Shown here one piece after another: positions 9,146-18,300 of a stretch of DNA of 64,000 bases. A program made the translations under genes and the position numbers. Position 1 is the stretch's first letter; the number at the start of each line of letters is the position of its first letter. The DNA is from Grimontia indica. GTDB taxonomy: Bacteria > Pseudomonadota > Gammaproteobacteria > Enterobacterales > Vibrionaceae. The stretch is from the NCBI RefSeq assembly GCF_000333895.2, contig NZ_ANFM02000012.1:1-64000 (forward strand). The letters run 5' to 3'. Below the pieces are notes generated by a model, which saw nothing but the letters and a program-made list of their open reading frames with translations, did no database searches and was not told where the DNA came from.

Positions 9146-10850
9146 ATTACGAAAGCGCCTTGGCGACCTTCTGGTTGAAGAGCACATCATCACTGATGCA
9201 CATCTGAATGCTGCGCTGGCTCGTCAGTCGGAAACCGGACGTAAGCTTGGCGATACTCTGATGGAAATGGGCATTCTGACCGAAAGTCAGATGCTGGACT
9301 TCCTTGCCCGTCAGCTTGGTGTACCACTGATTGATCTCAGTCTGACCCAAGTCGATCCAAGTGCTGTCAGTTTGCTGCCAGAAGTGCATGCCCGACGTCT
9401 TCGCGCGTTGGTGATTGGTCGTATCGGTAACACGGTTCGTGTGGCGATGTCCGATCCTGCGGATCTGGCTTCACAGGAAAGTGTGCTGAACCAGCTTCAT
9501 CAATATCAGGTAGAACTTCTGATCACGGCAGAACAGCCGCTGATCGACGCATTTGATCGCTACTACCGTCGCACCAGCGAAATCGCCTCGTTCGCCGAGC
9601 GACTGCAGGCAGAGCATGGCGTGAAGTTGGAGCAAAACTTCGGGGCAGACGAAGAGCAATCTGAAGAAGTCACCGTCGTTAAACTGATTAACTCGTTGTT
9701 TGAAGACGCAGTGCAGGTGAATGCCTCGGACATTCACATAGAACCAGATGCTGACGCGCTGCGAATTCGCCAGCGTATTGATGGCGTGCTGCATGAAACT
9801 TTGCTGAAAGAGCGTGCAATTGCTTCTGCACTGGTGCTGCGCTTAAAGCTGATGAGCGGTATGGATATCTCCGAAAAGCGTCTGCCACAAGATGGCCGTT
9901 TCAACATCAATGTTCGTGGCAATGCCATCGACGTGCGTGTGTCCACGCTTCCGGTGCAATACGGAGAGTCTGTGGTGATGCGTCTTCTTAACCAGTCGGC
10001 CGGCGTGCTGCAACTGGAAGAAGTCGGTATGGATGCTCAAATGCTGGCGCGTTTCCGAAACCAGCTTCGCCGCCCACACGGCATGATTCTGGTCACCGGC
10101 CCGACAGGTTCGGGTAAAACCACCACGCTTTACGGCGCGCTCAATGAACTGAATGTGCCGGGGAAAAAGATCCTGACTGCGGAAGATCCGGTGGAATACC
10201 GTCTGCCGCGTATCAGTCAGGTGCAAATTCAAAGCAAGATTGGCCTGAGCTTTTCTTCTGCGCTGCGCACCTTCCTTCGTCAGGACCCGGACATCATCCT
10301 GGTTGGTGAGATGCGTGATCTTGAAACCGTGGAAATCGGTCTTCGCGCGGCACTGACCGGTCACCTGGTACTTTCAACCTTGCACACCAATAACGCCATC
10401 GACAGTGCGCTGCGTCTTCTGGATATGGAAGCGCCGGGTTATCTGGTGGCGAGTGCTGTTCGCGCCGTGCTGGCGCAGCGATTGATCCGCCGTATCTGTC
10501 CGGATTGTAAAGTGCCACATGCCACTGACGATGTGGAACAGGTTTGGCTGACGACTACACGCCCGGAAATGGCAGGCCATGGCTTCTACAAAGGCCGCGG
10601 CTGTCAGAGCTGTAATTTTACCGGTTACAAAGGGCGAATTGGTGTGTTTGAGCTTCTGGAAATTACCCCAGAATTGATGGACGCCTTGCGCGCTAACGAC
10701 ACTCAATTGTTCTCTGCGTTGGCGGAGCAACAAGCGGGCTATAAACCATTGGTTCACAGTGCATTGGATTTTGCCAAGCAGGGACAAACCTCGCTGGAGG
10801 AGGCGATGAAGCTTTCTGAAGCGGCGGCGATGTCGTTGATAGGTGCCTGA
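9135..10850 (+). CDS. mshE: MSHA pilus extension ATPase MshE
   Basis: MshE is the hexameric cytoplasmic ATPase (PilB/GspE family) that powers pilus extension. In V. cholerae it is activated by c-di-GMP bound to its N-terminal MshEN domain. The 571-residue protein has two MshEN motifs, R8-LGDLL...ARQ31 and KLGDTLMEMGIL from residue 38. His17 replaces the conserved Gly of the first. Then come Walker A GPTGSGKT (322-329), Walker B IILVGEMRD, a His box (STLHTNNA) and a CPDC...CQSC zinc tetracysteine site. The start overlaps mshN. Confidence 0.94.
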   Translation: MAVKLRKRLGDLLVEEHIITDAHLNAALARQSETGRKLGDTLMEMGILTESQMLDFLARQLGVPLIDLSLTQVDPSAVSLLPEVHARRLRALVIGRIGNTVRVAMSDPADLASQESVLNQLHQYQVELLITAEQPLIDAFDRYYRRTSEIASFAERLQAEHGVKLEQNFGADEEQSEEVTVVKLINSLFEDAVQVNASDIHIEPDADALRIRQRIDGVLHETLLKERAIASALVLRLKLMSGMDISEKRLPQDGRFNINVRGNAIDVRVSTLPVQYGESVVMRLLNQSAGVLQLEEVGMDAQMLARFRNQLRRPHGMILVTGPTGSGKTTTLYGALNELNVPGKKILTAEDPVEYRLPRISQVQIQSKIGLSFSSALRTFLRQDPDIILVGEMRDLETVEIGLRAALTGHLVLSTLHTNNAIDSALRLLDMEAPGYLVASAVRAVLAQRLIRRICPDCKVPHATDDVEQVWLTTTRPEMAGHGFYKGRGCQSCNFTGYKGRIGVFELLEITPELMDALRANDTQLFSALAEQQAGYKPLVHSALDFAKQGQTSLEEAMKLSEAAAMSLIGA

Positions 10851-12067
10851 TGCCGAGGTATCGCTACACCGCGCGCAAGCCGAACGGAAAACGTGTTTCG
10901 GCGATTATTGAAGCTGCCAGCGAAAGCGATGCGATCGCCAACGTGTCAGCGTCTGGCGCGATGTTGTTGTCACTGGAAATCACTAAGGCGCGGGCGCATA
11001 AAGCCAATGCGCCGCTGTTCCAGCCAAAGGTGAAACTGGAATCGCTGGTGATTTTCAGCCGTCAGGCATACAGCTTGATTAAAGCGGGTGTCCCGCTGCT
11101 GCGTGCCATTAAAGGCTTGGCGCAAAGCACCACGGATAAACCATTGAAAGCGGCGCTTGAAAGCGTTGCCAATGAGCTTTCCAACGGTCGTCCTATGTCG
11201 GCGGCAATGCGTGATCACGAAAATGTGTTTAGCGATTTGTTTGTCTCGCTGGTGCAGGTCGGTGAAAACACGGGCCGTCTCGATGATGCCATGCTCCAGC
11301 TTGCTGAATATTACGAGCAGGAAATGGAAACCCGCCGCCGGATTAAATCGGCGCTGCGTTACCCAACATTTGTGTTGATGGTGATCATCGGCGCGATGGC
11401 GTTTTTGAACGTCAAAGTGATCCCGCAGTTTGCAGGCATGTTTGCCAAATTCGGCTCTGATTTACCACTGCCGACCAAAATTTTGATGGCGACATCGAGC
11501 TTCTTTGTCGATTTCTGGTGGCTACTGGTCTTCGGCACCGTTTGCTTGGTCGCAGGCTTACAGGTGTGGAAGAACACCGAGCAAGGCCGGGTGAAGTGGG
11601 ACAGATTTAAGCTGCGTATTCCGCTGGTCGGTAACTTGGTTAACCGAGCCTTGATGTCGCGCTTCTCGCGAACATTCGCCTTGATGCTGCGTGCAGGTGT
11701 GCCGCTTAATACTGCACTGCATATGTCTGGTGAAGCGCTGGATAACCACTTTCTTGGCGGCGAAGTGGACAAGATGAAAGCGGCGATAGAGTCGGGGATT
11801 AACCTCAGCTCCGTCACGGCAGACAGCCAACTGTTTACGCCACTGGTGCACCAGATGATTCAGGTGGGCGAGGAAACCGGCCAGATTGATAACCTATTGC
11901 TGGAAGCGAGCGACTTTTACGACCGCGAAGTGGATTACGACCTGAAAACCCTATCAGCGCGCATGGAGCCTATCCTGCTGCTGATTGTGGCGGGCATGGT
12001 GTTGATCCTCGCGTTGGGTATTTTCCTACCGATGTGGAACATGCTCGACCTGATCCGCGGCGGCTAA
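10850..12067 (+). CDS. mshG: MSHA inner-membrane platform protein MshG (PilC/GspF)
   Basis: MshG is the polytopic platform protein that couples the ATPase to pilin insertion. The 405-residue protein has two T2SSF domains (about residues 65-190 and 270-390). The signatures FSRQAYSLIKAGVPLLRAI and FSRTFALMLRAGVPLNTAL begin them. Hydrophobic helices lie near 170-190, 220-238 and 375-398. Its ATG overlaps the mshE TGA. Confidence 0.93.
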   Translation: MPRYRYTARKPNGKRVSAIIEAASESDAIANVSASGAMLLSLEITKARAHKANAPLFQPKVKLESLVIFSRQAYSLIKAGVPLLRAIKGLAQSTTDKPLKAALESVANELSNGRPMSAAMRDHENVFSDLFVSLVQVGENTGRLDDAMLQLAEYYEQEMETRRRIKSALRYPTFVLMVIIGAMAFLNVKVIPQFAGMFAKFGSDLPLPTKILMATSSFFVDFWWLLVFGTVCLVAGLQVWKNTEQGRVKWDRFKLRIPLVGNLVNRALMSRFSRTFALMLRAGVPLNTALHMSGEALDNHFLGGEVDKMKAAIESGINLSSVTADSQLFTPLVHQMIQVGEETGQIDNLLLEASDFYDREVDYDLKTLSARMEPILLLIVAGMVLILALGIFLPMWNMLDLIRGG

Positions 12068-12673
12068 ATGCGCTGGATTTTTAGGTTCAGGGGAAGCAGT
12101 GCTGCCCAGTGGGCTTTACTCACCACGATTATCGGCATTGTCGTGATGGCAGCGATTCCGGTTTTTGAGCGTGTGATGCAGTTTGCGGATGACGTGGAGT
12201 TTCGTTATCTCGCCAATGCGTTTGAAGGCTCGGCCAAGAATGTGCATTTGCGAGCTGCTTTAAAAAATGAGAGTAAACAAAAAGATATCGTTACTGTTGA
12301 AGATGTCAGTTTCCGATTGAGCCCAACAGTTAACCATCAACAAGGTTTTCCTTTTGCGCTGGAAAATGGCGCAAAAACACTGATAGCAATACGCGCTGAA
12401 GATTGCGGTGCTTTGTTGGAACAATTTACTGACCAGTCTTACTGGCTGGATGACAGATTACAGGCTGCGGCAGAACAAATCTCGCAGCCAAAGATTCGCG
12501 CAGTAGTGGTAAGGGACAAAGGTATTGAAGCCCAGCCTTATTGCCGATTTGAAAGACCGGTACGCGCCGGTGTTTGGAGTGATGACCCGCCAAATTCGGC
12601 GCGTCATGTTTTTGCTTACTACCCGGCATCGGGCCGCGTAGAAGTTTTGAGAGAAATCGGAGAAATAAAATGA
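12068..12673 (+). CDS. mshF: MSHA biogenesis protein MshF
   Basis: MshF is a 201-residue bitopic protein of the MSHA operon with no assigned biochemical function. It has a short basic cytoplasmic N-terminus and a single hydrophobic segment at about residues 15-34 (WALLTTIIGIVVMAAIPVF), followed by a periplasmic region. Identification rests on its place between mshG and the pilin gene and on the N-terminal pattern. There is no prepilin peptidase site of the G-F(T/S) type. The last codons overlap the mshA ATG. Confidence 0.8.
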   Translation: MRWIFRFRGSSAAQWALLTTIIGIVVMAAIPVFERVMQFADDVEFRYLANAFEGSAKNVHLRAALKNESKQKDIVTVEDVSFRLSPTVNHQQGFPFALENGAKTLIAIRAEDCGALLEQFTDQSYWLDDRLQAAAEQISQPKIRAVVVRDKGIEAQPYCRFERPVRAGVWSDDPPNSARHVFAYYPASGRVEVLREIGEIK

Positions 12674-13134
12674 AACGTCAAGGCGGTTTTACGCTGATTG
12701 AAATGATCGTTGTGATCGTAATTCTGGGTATTCTGGCGGTAACTGCGGCACCTAAGTTTTTGAACTTTCAGGATGATGCTCGCGTAGCGGCATTGAATGG
12801 TTTGAAGGGTGCTATCCAATCAGCAGCTAGTATGACTTATGGTCAGGCAGCTCTTGAAGGAAAAGAAAGTGGTGATAAGGTCCTTAAAAACTCCGTTGCA
12901 GTAAACGAGGGTTATCCAAAGGCCACTGAACTGGCAAAAATTGTCGATGGTATCTCAACTAGCAGTAAAGACTGGAAGCTCGTTGAAGATGCAACCGCGA
13001 CTACAGTTAAATATACTTGGTTTTGGGAAGGGGATACCGCACCTAACTGCTACGTTCAGTACACTGCTGCAACAGCCAGTAGCGAGGCTACAACCGTTGT
13101 TGTAATTGGAACAGACTGCGGTGCTGAAGCTTAA
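12670..13134 (+). CDS. mshA: MSHA major pilin MshA (sole MshA/MshB-type pilin)
   Basis: This is a type IVa prepilin: leader MKRQGG with cleavage before Phe7, then FTLIEMIVVIVILGILAVTAAP with Glu at mature position 5. A C-terminal cysteine pair (APNCYVQY and GTDCGAEA) would close the D-region disulfide loop. The mature protein is about 148 residues. In Vibrio cholerae this position holds mshB followed by mshA. Here there is one gene, and as the only pilin of this type it is called MshA. The name MshB cannot be excluded on sequence alone. A perfect palindrome covers its stop codon. Confidence 0.85.
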   Translation: MKRQGGFTLIEMIVVIVILGILAVTAAPKFLNFQDDARVAALNGLKGAIQSAASMTYGQAALEGKESGDKVLKNSVAVNEGYPKATELAKIVDGISTSSKDWKLVEDATATTVKYTWFWEGDTAPNCYVQYTAATASSEATTVVVIGTDCGAEA

Positions 13135-13139
13135 GCTTC
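13126..13139. repeat. perfect 14-bp palindrome across the mshA stop codon
   Basis: GAAGCTTAAGCTTC reads the same on both strands and includes the TAA stop (13132-13134). It could form a small hairpin at the end of the pilin message. No T-run follows, so it is not a terminator. Confidence 0.6.
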
Positions 13140-13162
13140 CAAGCCAAATAGTTGATCTCTAA

Positions 13163-13624
13163 ATGAAGGGTTTCACCCTAATCGAGCTGATCACAGTCAT
13201 GGTGATCCTCGGCATTATTAGTGTGTTTGCCGCTCCGCGCCTGTCGGGTTCTGAGGCTTTTTCAGTGACCAGTGCGCGGGATACGGGCTTATCTGTCGCC
13301 AGACAAGTCCAGCTCAGGGCGATGCAGCAGGAGAGCCCTTCTTCTGTCTGCAATGCCCTGCACGTTACTGCCTCCCGAATGGGGGGCAGTAGCAACTCAG
13401 CCTGTGGTTTTGGTGATAACCGCAGTGATGTGGTGGATTTGTCCGACTCAAAGGTGCGAATTTCACCCGCTCAAACGATTTATTTTGATTTGTTAGGACG
13501 CCCGGTAAATTCAGTAGGTGGCCGCCTTTGCACTTCTGAGCGGTGCGAGTTCTCCTTCTCCCAAGGCAGTGCAGAAGCCAAAATTTGCTTAAACAGCGAG
13601 GGCTATTTCTATGCCTGTAGCTGA
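13163..13624 (+). CDS. mshC: MSHA minor pilin MshC
   Basis: MshC is a minor pseudopilin (GspH/FimT-like, 153 residues) expected to help initiate pilus assembly. It has a very short leader, MKG, cut before FTLIELITVMVILGIISVFAAP, with Glu at mature position 5. A Cys-rich C-terminal region (LCTSERCEFSF) follows. It lies 28 bp after mshA, the largest gap between the F-to-Q genes, and overlaps mshD by 14 bases. Confidence 0.87.
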   Translation: MKGFTLIELITVMVILGIISVFAAPRLSGSEAFSVTSARDTGLSVARQVQLRAMQQESPSSVCNALHVTASRMGGSSNSACGFGDNRSDVVDLSDSKVRISPAQTIYFDLLGRPVNSVGGRLCTSERCEFSFSQGSAEAKICLNSEGYFYACS

Positions 13625-14216
13625 AAAATCTTATCGAATTTCAAACCATCAGCGTGGCTACACGCTGGTGGAATTAGTGATTGGCATCGTCGTATTTGGC
13701 GTTGCCATGGTGCTGCTCAGTACCACCCTTTTCCCTATGTTCGCCAAATCTGCCAATCCGCATTACGAAGCCCGCGCGGCAGCGTTAGGGCAAGCGGTGA
13801 TGAATGAGATCCTGGCACGTCAGTTTGATAAAGAATCCGACCCCAACGGCAGTCGCTGGCGCTGTGATGAAGACGCTGATGCGGTTTTGGCGCTGGGTAT
13901 TGTTGCACCGAATCCTATTCAAACCTGTTCCTCTCCACTTTCAGCAGGGACGGGTTTTGTCGCTGTCGAAGACTATATCGGGTGCTGGGGAGGAAGCTCT
14001 GCCTGCACTCGAACCCACAGAGGTGATTTGAGTGCTCTGGTTGGCGCTTCGTCGGCAGATTACAAAGGCTTCACTGTCGATATCAATGTCGAGTACGACA
14101 GCAGTACTTTTGCGGACAGCACCAATAACGCCAGGCTCTATAAACGCATCGACCTGTACGTCGATACCGGCAGTTTTGGCCGGTATGACTTCACTGCCTA
14201 TCGGAGTAATTTCTGA
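13611..14216 (+). CDS. mshD: MSHA minor pilin MshD
   Basis: MshD is a 201-residue prepilin-like protein with a longer cytoplasmic leader (about 16 residues ending QRG). It is cleaved before YTLVELVIGIVVFGVAMVLL, with Glu at mature position 5. The family belongs to the PilV/GspI-like minor pilins that sit at the pilus tip. It overlaps both mshC and mshO, whose ATG shares bases with its TGA. Confidence 0.86.
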   Translation: MPVAEKSYRISNHQRGYTLVELVIGIVVFGVAMVLLSTTLFPMFAKSANPHYEARAAALGQAVMNEILARQFDKESDPNGSRWRCDEDADAVLALGIVAPNPIQTCSSPLSAGTGFVAVEDYIGCWGGSSACTRTHRGDLSALVGASSADYKGFTVDINVEYDSSTFADSTNNARLYKRIDLYVDTGSFGRYDFTAYRSNF

Positions 14217-14962
14217 TGGCTTTGTTTACCCGTAGATCTCGCGGATTTACGCTGGTCGAGCTAATCGTCACCCTGACGATTCTGGCTATTGTTTCGGTTG
14301 GTATCTTTGGTTTTATCGAATCCAGCGCATCGGGCTATGTGGAATCACGAAACCGTGAAGCCCTGCAATCTGAAGCCCGTTTTGCGGTTGAGCGGGTAGG
14401 TCGAGAGCTGCGACATGCGGTGCCAAACAGCCTTGCTGTTTATGCTGGTGGAGACTGTATGGTGTTTACACCGATTCGTTATACAGGCACCTACCATCAG
14501 TTGGTGGAGGGAGAAAATACACTTGATGCAGTGCTTTCAACCAAAGAGACCAATTGGCAAAACAAGGTAAATGATGGGAATCATCGCATTGTGTTCTTGC
14601 CATCATCACCATCAGACTTGATTGGTGATAACAGCTATCTCATTACTGGTGTTGCAGGCACTACAATAACGACCTCAAAAACGGCCGCTAACCCTTGGCC
14701 TGCTGAGTCACCCTCCCGTCGTTTTTATATCTACGAAAATTCGGTCAATTTCTGCTTTGAAAACGGTGAGCTTCGACGTCGTATCAACAATGGCACTCAG
14801 AACAGTACAACCTTGGCAATGAACATTGCTGCCGGCAGCGGATTTAATTTGGGCACCACATCTTTAGCCAGCGGTAACCTAATCAATATCACCTACAAGT
14901 TCCGCCAATCCGGTGAGTCTTCGGTCTACAACCAACAAGTGCAGGTTCTCAATGCACCATAA
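14216..14962 (+). CDS. mshO: MSHA minor pilin MshO
   Basis: MshO is a 248-residue GspJ/PilW-like minor pilin. The leader MALFTRRSRG is followed by FTLVELIVTLTILAIVSVGIFGF, with Glu at mature position 5. It is the largest minor pilin of the set, as in type II secretion and type IV pilus tip complexes. It overlaps mshP by 11 bases. Confidence 0.87.
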   Translation: MALFTRRSRGFTLVELIVTLTILAIVSVGIFGFIESSASGYVESRNREALQSEARFAVERVGRELRHAVPNSLAVYAGGDCMVFTPIRYTGTYHQLVEGENTLDAVLSTKETNWQNKVNDGNHRIVFLPSSPSDLIGDNSYLITGVAGTTITTSKTAANPWPAESPSRRFYIYENSVNFCFENGELRRRINNGTQNSTTLAMNIAAGSGFNLGTTSLASGNLINITYKFRQSGESSVYNQQVQVLNAP

Positions 14963-15386
14963 AGCTACATCTTCCAAACGCCAAAAAGGCAGCATGCTCA
15001 TTGTTGCGGTTTTCGCAATGACTGCGTTGGCGGCACTTGGTGCAGCGCTGATGCAAATCACCACCTCACAAAGTGATACCACGACCCGTGAAGTATTGGG
15101 TACACGCGCCTGGCTTGCGGCTAATAGTGGTACTGAAATGGCGATGGCGAGGCTATTTCCGCTGGCCAAAGATACTAACAACCTACCTGCAGCAACATGC
15201 AGCGAAACACCTGTCGTAACGAGTTTTAGTTCTGCTGGCCTTCGTGGCTGTTCGGTTTCAGTGGCCTGTGAAGCCATTGATGTAGGTGAGTTTGTGCAAT
15301 ATCACATTGAGAGCAAGGGGCAATGCGGTAGCGGTGCGCATCAGGTTGTGCGAGTGCAAGAGAGTTGGGCTAGGGGGCTCGAATGA
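14952..15386 (+). CDS. mshP: MSHA minor pilin-like protein MshP
   Basis: MshP is a PilX/GspK-like tip component of about 144 residues. The basic leader ends in QKG and is followed by SMLIVAVFAMTALAALGAALM. Val occupies mature position 5 in place of the usual Glu, as in other GspK/PilX-type proteins that sit first in the pilus. The start at 14952 was chosen over an upstream in-frame ATG at 14913, because 14952 begins the basic leader and gives the operon's usual short overlap with mshO. Confidence 0.83.
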   Translation: MHHKATSSKRQKGSMLIVAVFAMTALAALGAALMQITTSQSDTTTREVLGTRAWLAANSGTEMAMARLFPLAKDTNNLPAATCSETPVVTSFSSAGLRGCSVSVACEAIDVGEFVQYHIESKGQCGSGAHQVVRVQESWARGLE

Positions 15387-18300
15387 TGAGGATCTTATTG
15401 GCAATTGGTTCCCTGCTATTCACCTCGATACTTTGGGCTTCGTCTAATGGTATTTATTTCCCCGGCCCAGCGCAGGCCCCAAACATCATTGGATATGCGA
15501 ACAACTGTGGTCAGAATAACCAGCTCCCAGCAACGAGCTGCCTTCAAATTAACTCAAATTCAACAATATACCAGCCAGAAGAAAATCCTGTTCGGGTAGG
15601 GTTTGAAGAGCTTTTCCATCAACACCCCTCAACATGCAATGCCTTTGGGGGGGCTATTCAAAATGATTGCGTTAACACCGGAGAGTTTGCGGCAGACAAA
15701 GGCTTGAAAGTCCTGAAACCAAAGAGTCAGGGGGGAAATTTAGATGAAATTACCTATCCATTGGATGGCACTCAATATGCGCATCATAGTTTTAATAGTG
15801 ATACAGCCAACTATACGAAACTAACATTGGGGCAGTACAGTACCGCCACTTTCGAACCTGGAGTCTACTACTTTGGTGATTTGGTTTTAAACCAGTATGT
15901 TAGCGCTACGGTTACAGGGCCGATTGAAATACACGTCAACAGTTTAAAGTTAGGGAACAATGTAAAGTTTAATGTTCAGGGGGATTCCCAAAACGTTATT
16001 TTTTGGGTGCATGAGAGAGAGAGTGGTAATGATCACTATAGTGCCCACATTGGAGCAGACTCCGTTTTGCATGGCTATGTCTATTCTGTTGGGTCTGTCA
16101 AATTAGCTGGCTCCTTAGATGGAAGTTCATGGGGAACAACTATTTATGGGGCTATTACCGCAAAGTCGCTGGAACTTGCAAACCGTTCCATAATTAAATT
16201 TGGCGGCTTTCTCGATAGCCATAATCTTAAAATTGACCCTCTACTTGCCTCTACAAATGCATGCTCCCGAATCCCTGTCACCTTCAAAATAACCAATGAT
16301 GAAGGTGAAACTCAGAGTGAAATTTCAGGAGAGCTTACTGCTTCCGCAACTAACTTCTTAGATACTGCCTGCTGGGCGACGAGTGCAGATGGAACCTGCA
16401 GCAATGGTCCAGTGAGGGCTGTCAATCTGAACAACGGACAGAGAAAACTTTGGCTTCAAAACAAAGCGGTTGGTACCGTCAAAGTAGTTGCCTCGTTCAA
16501 GTCTGACAAGACAGGTGAACTGGAGTCCGAAGACTCTGGCAATTACACTTTCACTGCAGGCGGATTCCGCTTTTCTCCCTCGCCATTAAAAATGGTGGCT
16601 GGAAAACCAGAGAAACTAACCATTGAAGCGGTATATGGTGATTGTGACCCTACGCCTATCCCTGAATATGATGGGACAAAACAACTGAGTGTTGGGAATG
16701 CCAGCTATCAGCAACCCAACTACACCTCTACAAGAGCACCACATAAACCGTCGGTAAATGGAATTGTAGGTGCGCGAACCATCGACGTGGAATTTTCCAA
16801 AGGTGTAGCAAAAGATGCACTGACCTTAAATTATTCTGATGCAGGTGTGCTCTCTATTCCCATCTCTGAAGTCCAAAGTGCAAATGCTACCAGCAGCGAT
16901 AGCCCCACTGAAGTTGAAGAAGATTCGAAAGGTGTTGAAAGCAGACTATTAAATGGGGATATCTCTTTGCATGCGCGCCCATATACTTTTGCTGTTTGCG
17001 GCAGTTTACCATCACTCTCTGATGTGTCGAGCCAGAAGGCTTTTGTCAAAGCTGGAAACCCATTTACCGCTACATTGAAACCTGTCGTATGGCAAAGCGG
17101 AGATTTGACAGGAACCGCACTGACTAATGGCGGCGTCGTTCCGCTCAAACCAAATTTCTGTGGGCGAGCTACAACACCGAGCTTTTGGCATCAAAATGCG
17201 CCTGCTGCCACAGTGACATTAGATGAAACTGCCTATATCGTCACGCCAGCCAACGGAAGTAATGCGGCTATAACTGGCATCGTTCCGCTTGCGCATACAG
17301 AAACGAATAATGCGAGTGATGTAAACAACGTTCGTTATCGATTTGTAGATGTCTCAGTTGATGAAGTCGGCGCATTTGGAGTTCGTTCAAAGCTGGCAGC
17401 AAATTACCTCGATATGACAGTCAATCCAGGTGAAAGACCATTAGGACGTTTTTATCCCTCCCACTTCTCTGTTTCTGGCAGTTTGACTTCTGCTATCACT
17501 GCCAGTGAAGACAGTGGCGGTGATGGTTTTACTTACCTCAATCAGCCGTTTGATGGTCAATACACGGTTTATGCGATGACTGCCGGGAATAAGCCGGTCA
17601 AGAATTACCACCTGTTCGGCGATGCTTACAAAGCAGGCTTTGAAGACTGGGTGATTAAGCCAGTGTCGAGCAACCCTATTGCCGGTGATGATCTCTCTTC
17701 ACGTTGGACGCGTCCTTCTAAAACGAATTGGAGAGCGGGCAACGATGGTACAAGTCAGCTGTCGCTTACTCAGAATATTCGAATGCGGGTTGATAAAGAC
17801 AGTGCGCCAGAAGCTCCATTTAGACCGCTTTATTTTGCTGTAGGCGTGAGTAAGCCAGATATAGATGGTACCGATTTCAGGTTTTGCGATGTTCAAAATG
17901 AAGCCGGGTGTGAAATAAGAGTGATTAAGCCTGCAGGAGAGGAGGGATCTTCTATCGCTGGTGCGGAGTTTGCTAAGGAGGAATTCATGTTCGGGCGTAT
18001 GCGTATCGAAGGTTTCACTGAAACCCATGATTTCTCTTCTGAACAAATCATGCCTGTTGCCGTCGAAGTCTTTGATGGTTCGAGATTTGTCACCAACACC
18101 CGAGATAACGCCTCATTTGTCTCGACAACGATTGGTGAAAAGGAAGTGCTGTTTAGTTCAAGTCCAGATGCTAATCAGCAGGCTAAGATTTCACTGAAAG
18201 ATGATGCAGGCAATACCATCAACACGAAAACTGTCGAAAATGGCCGCTCCGAGTTTGTTGTGAAGGCTCCGGTTCAAAATGGCAATTTAAACCGGGAGCA

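Noticed and set aside
8519-9193. 224-codon ORF on the - strand
   Set aside because: It lies entirely opposite mshN and the start of mshE, has low-complexity composition and no family pattern; a shadow of the true genes.
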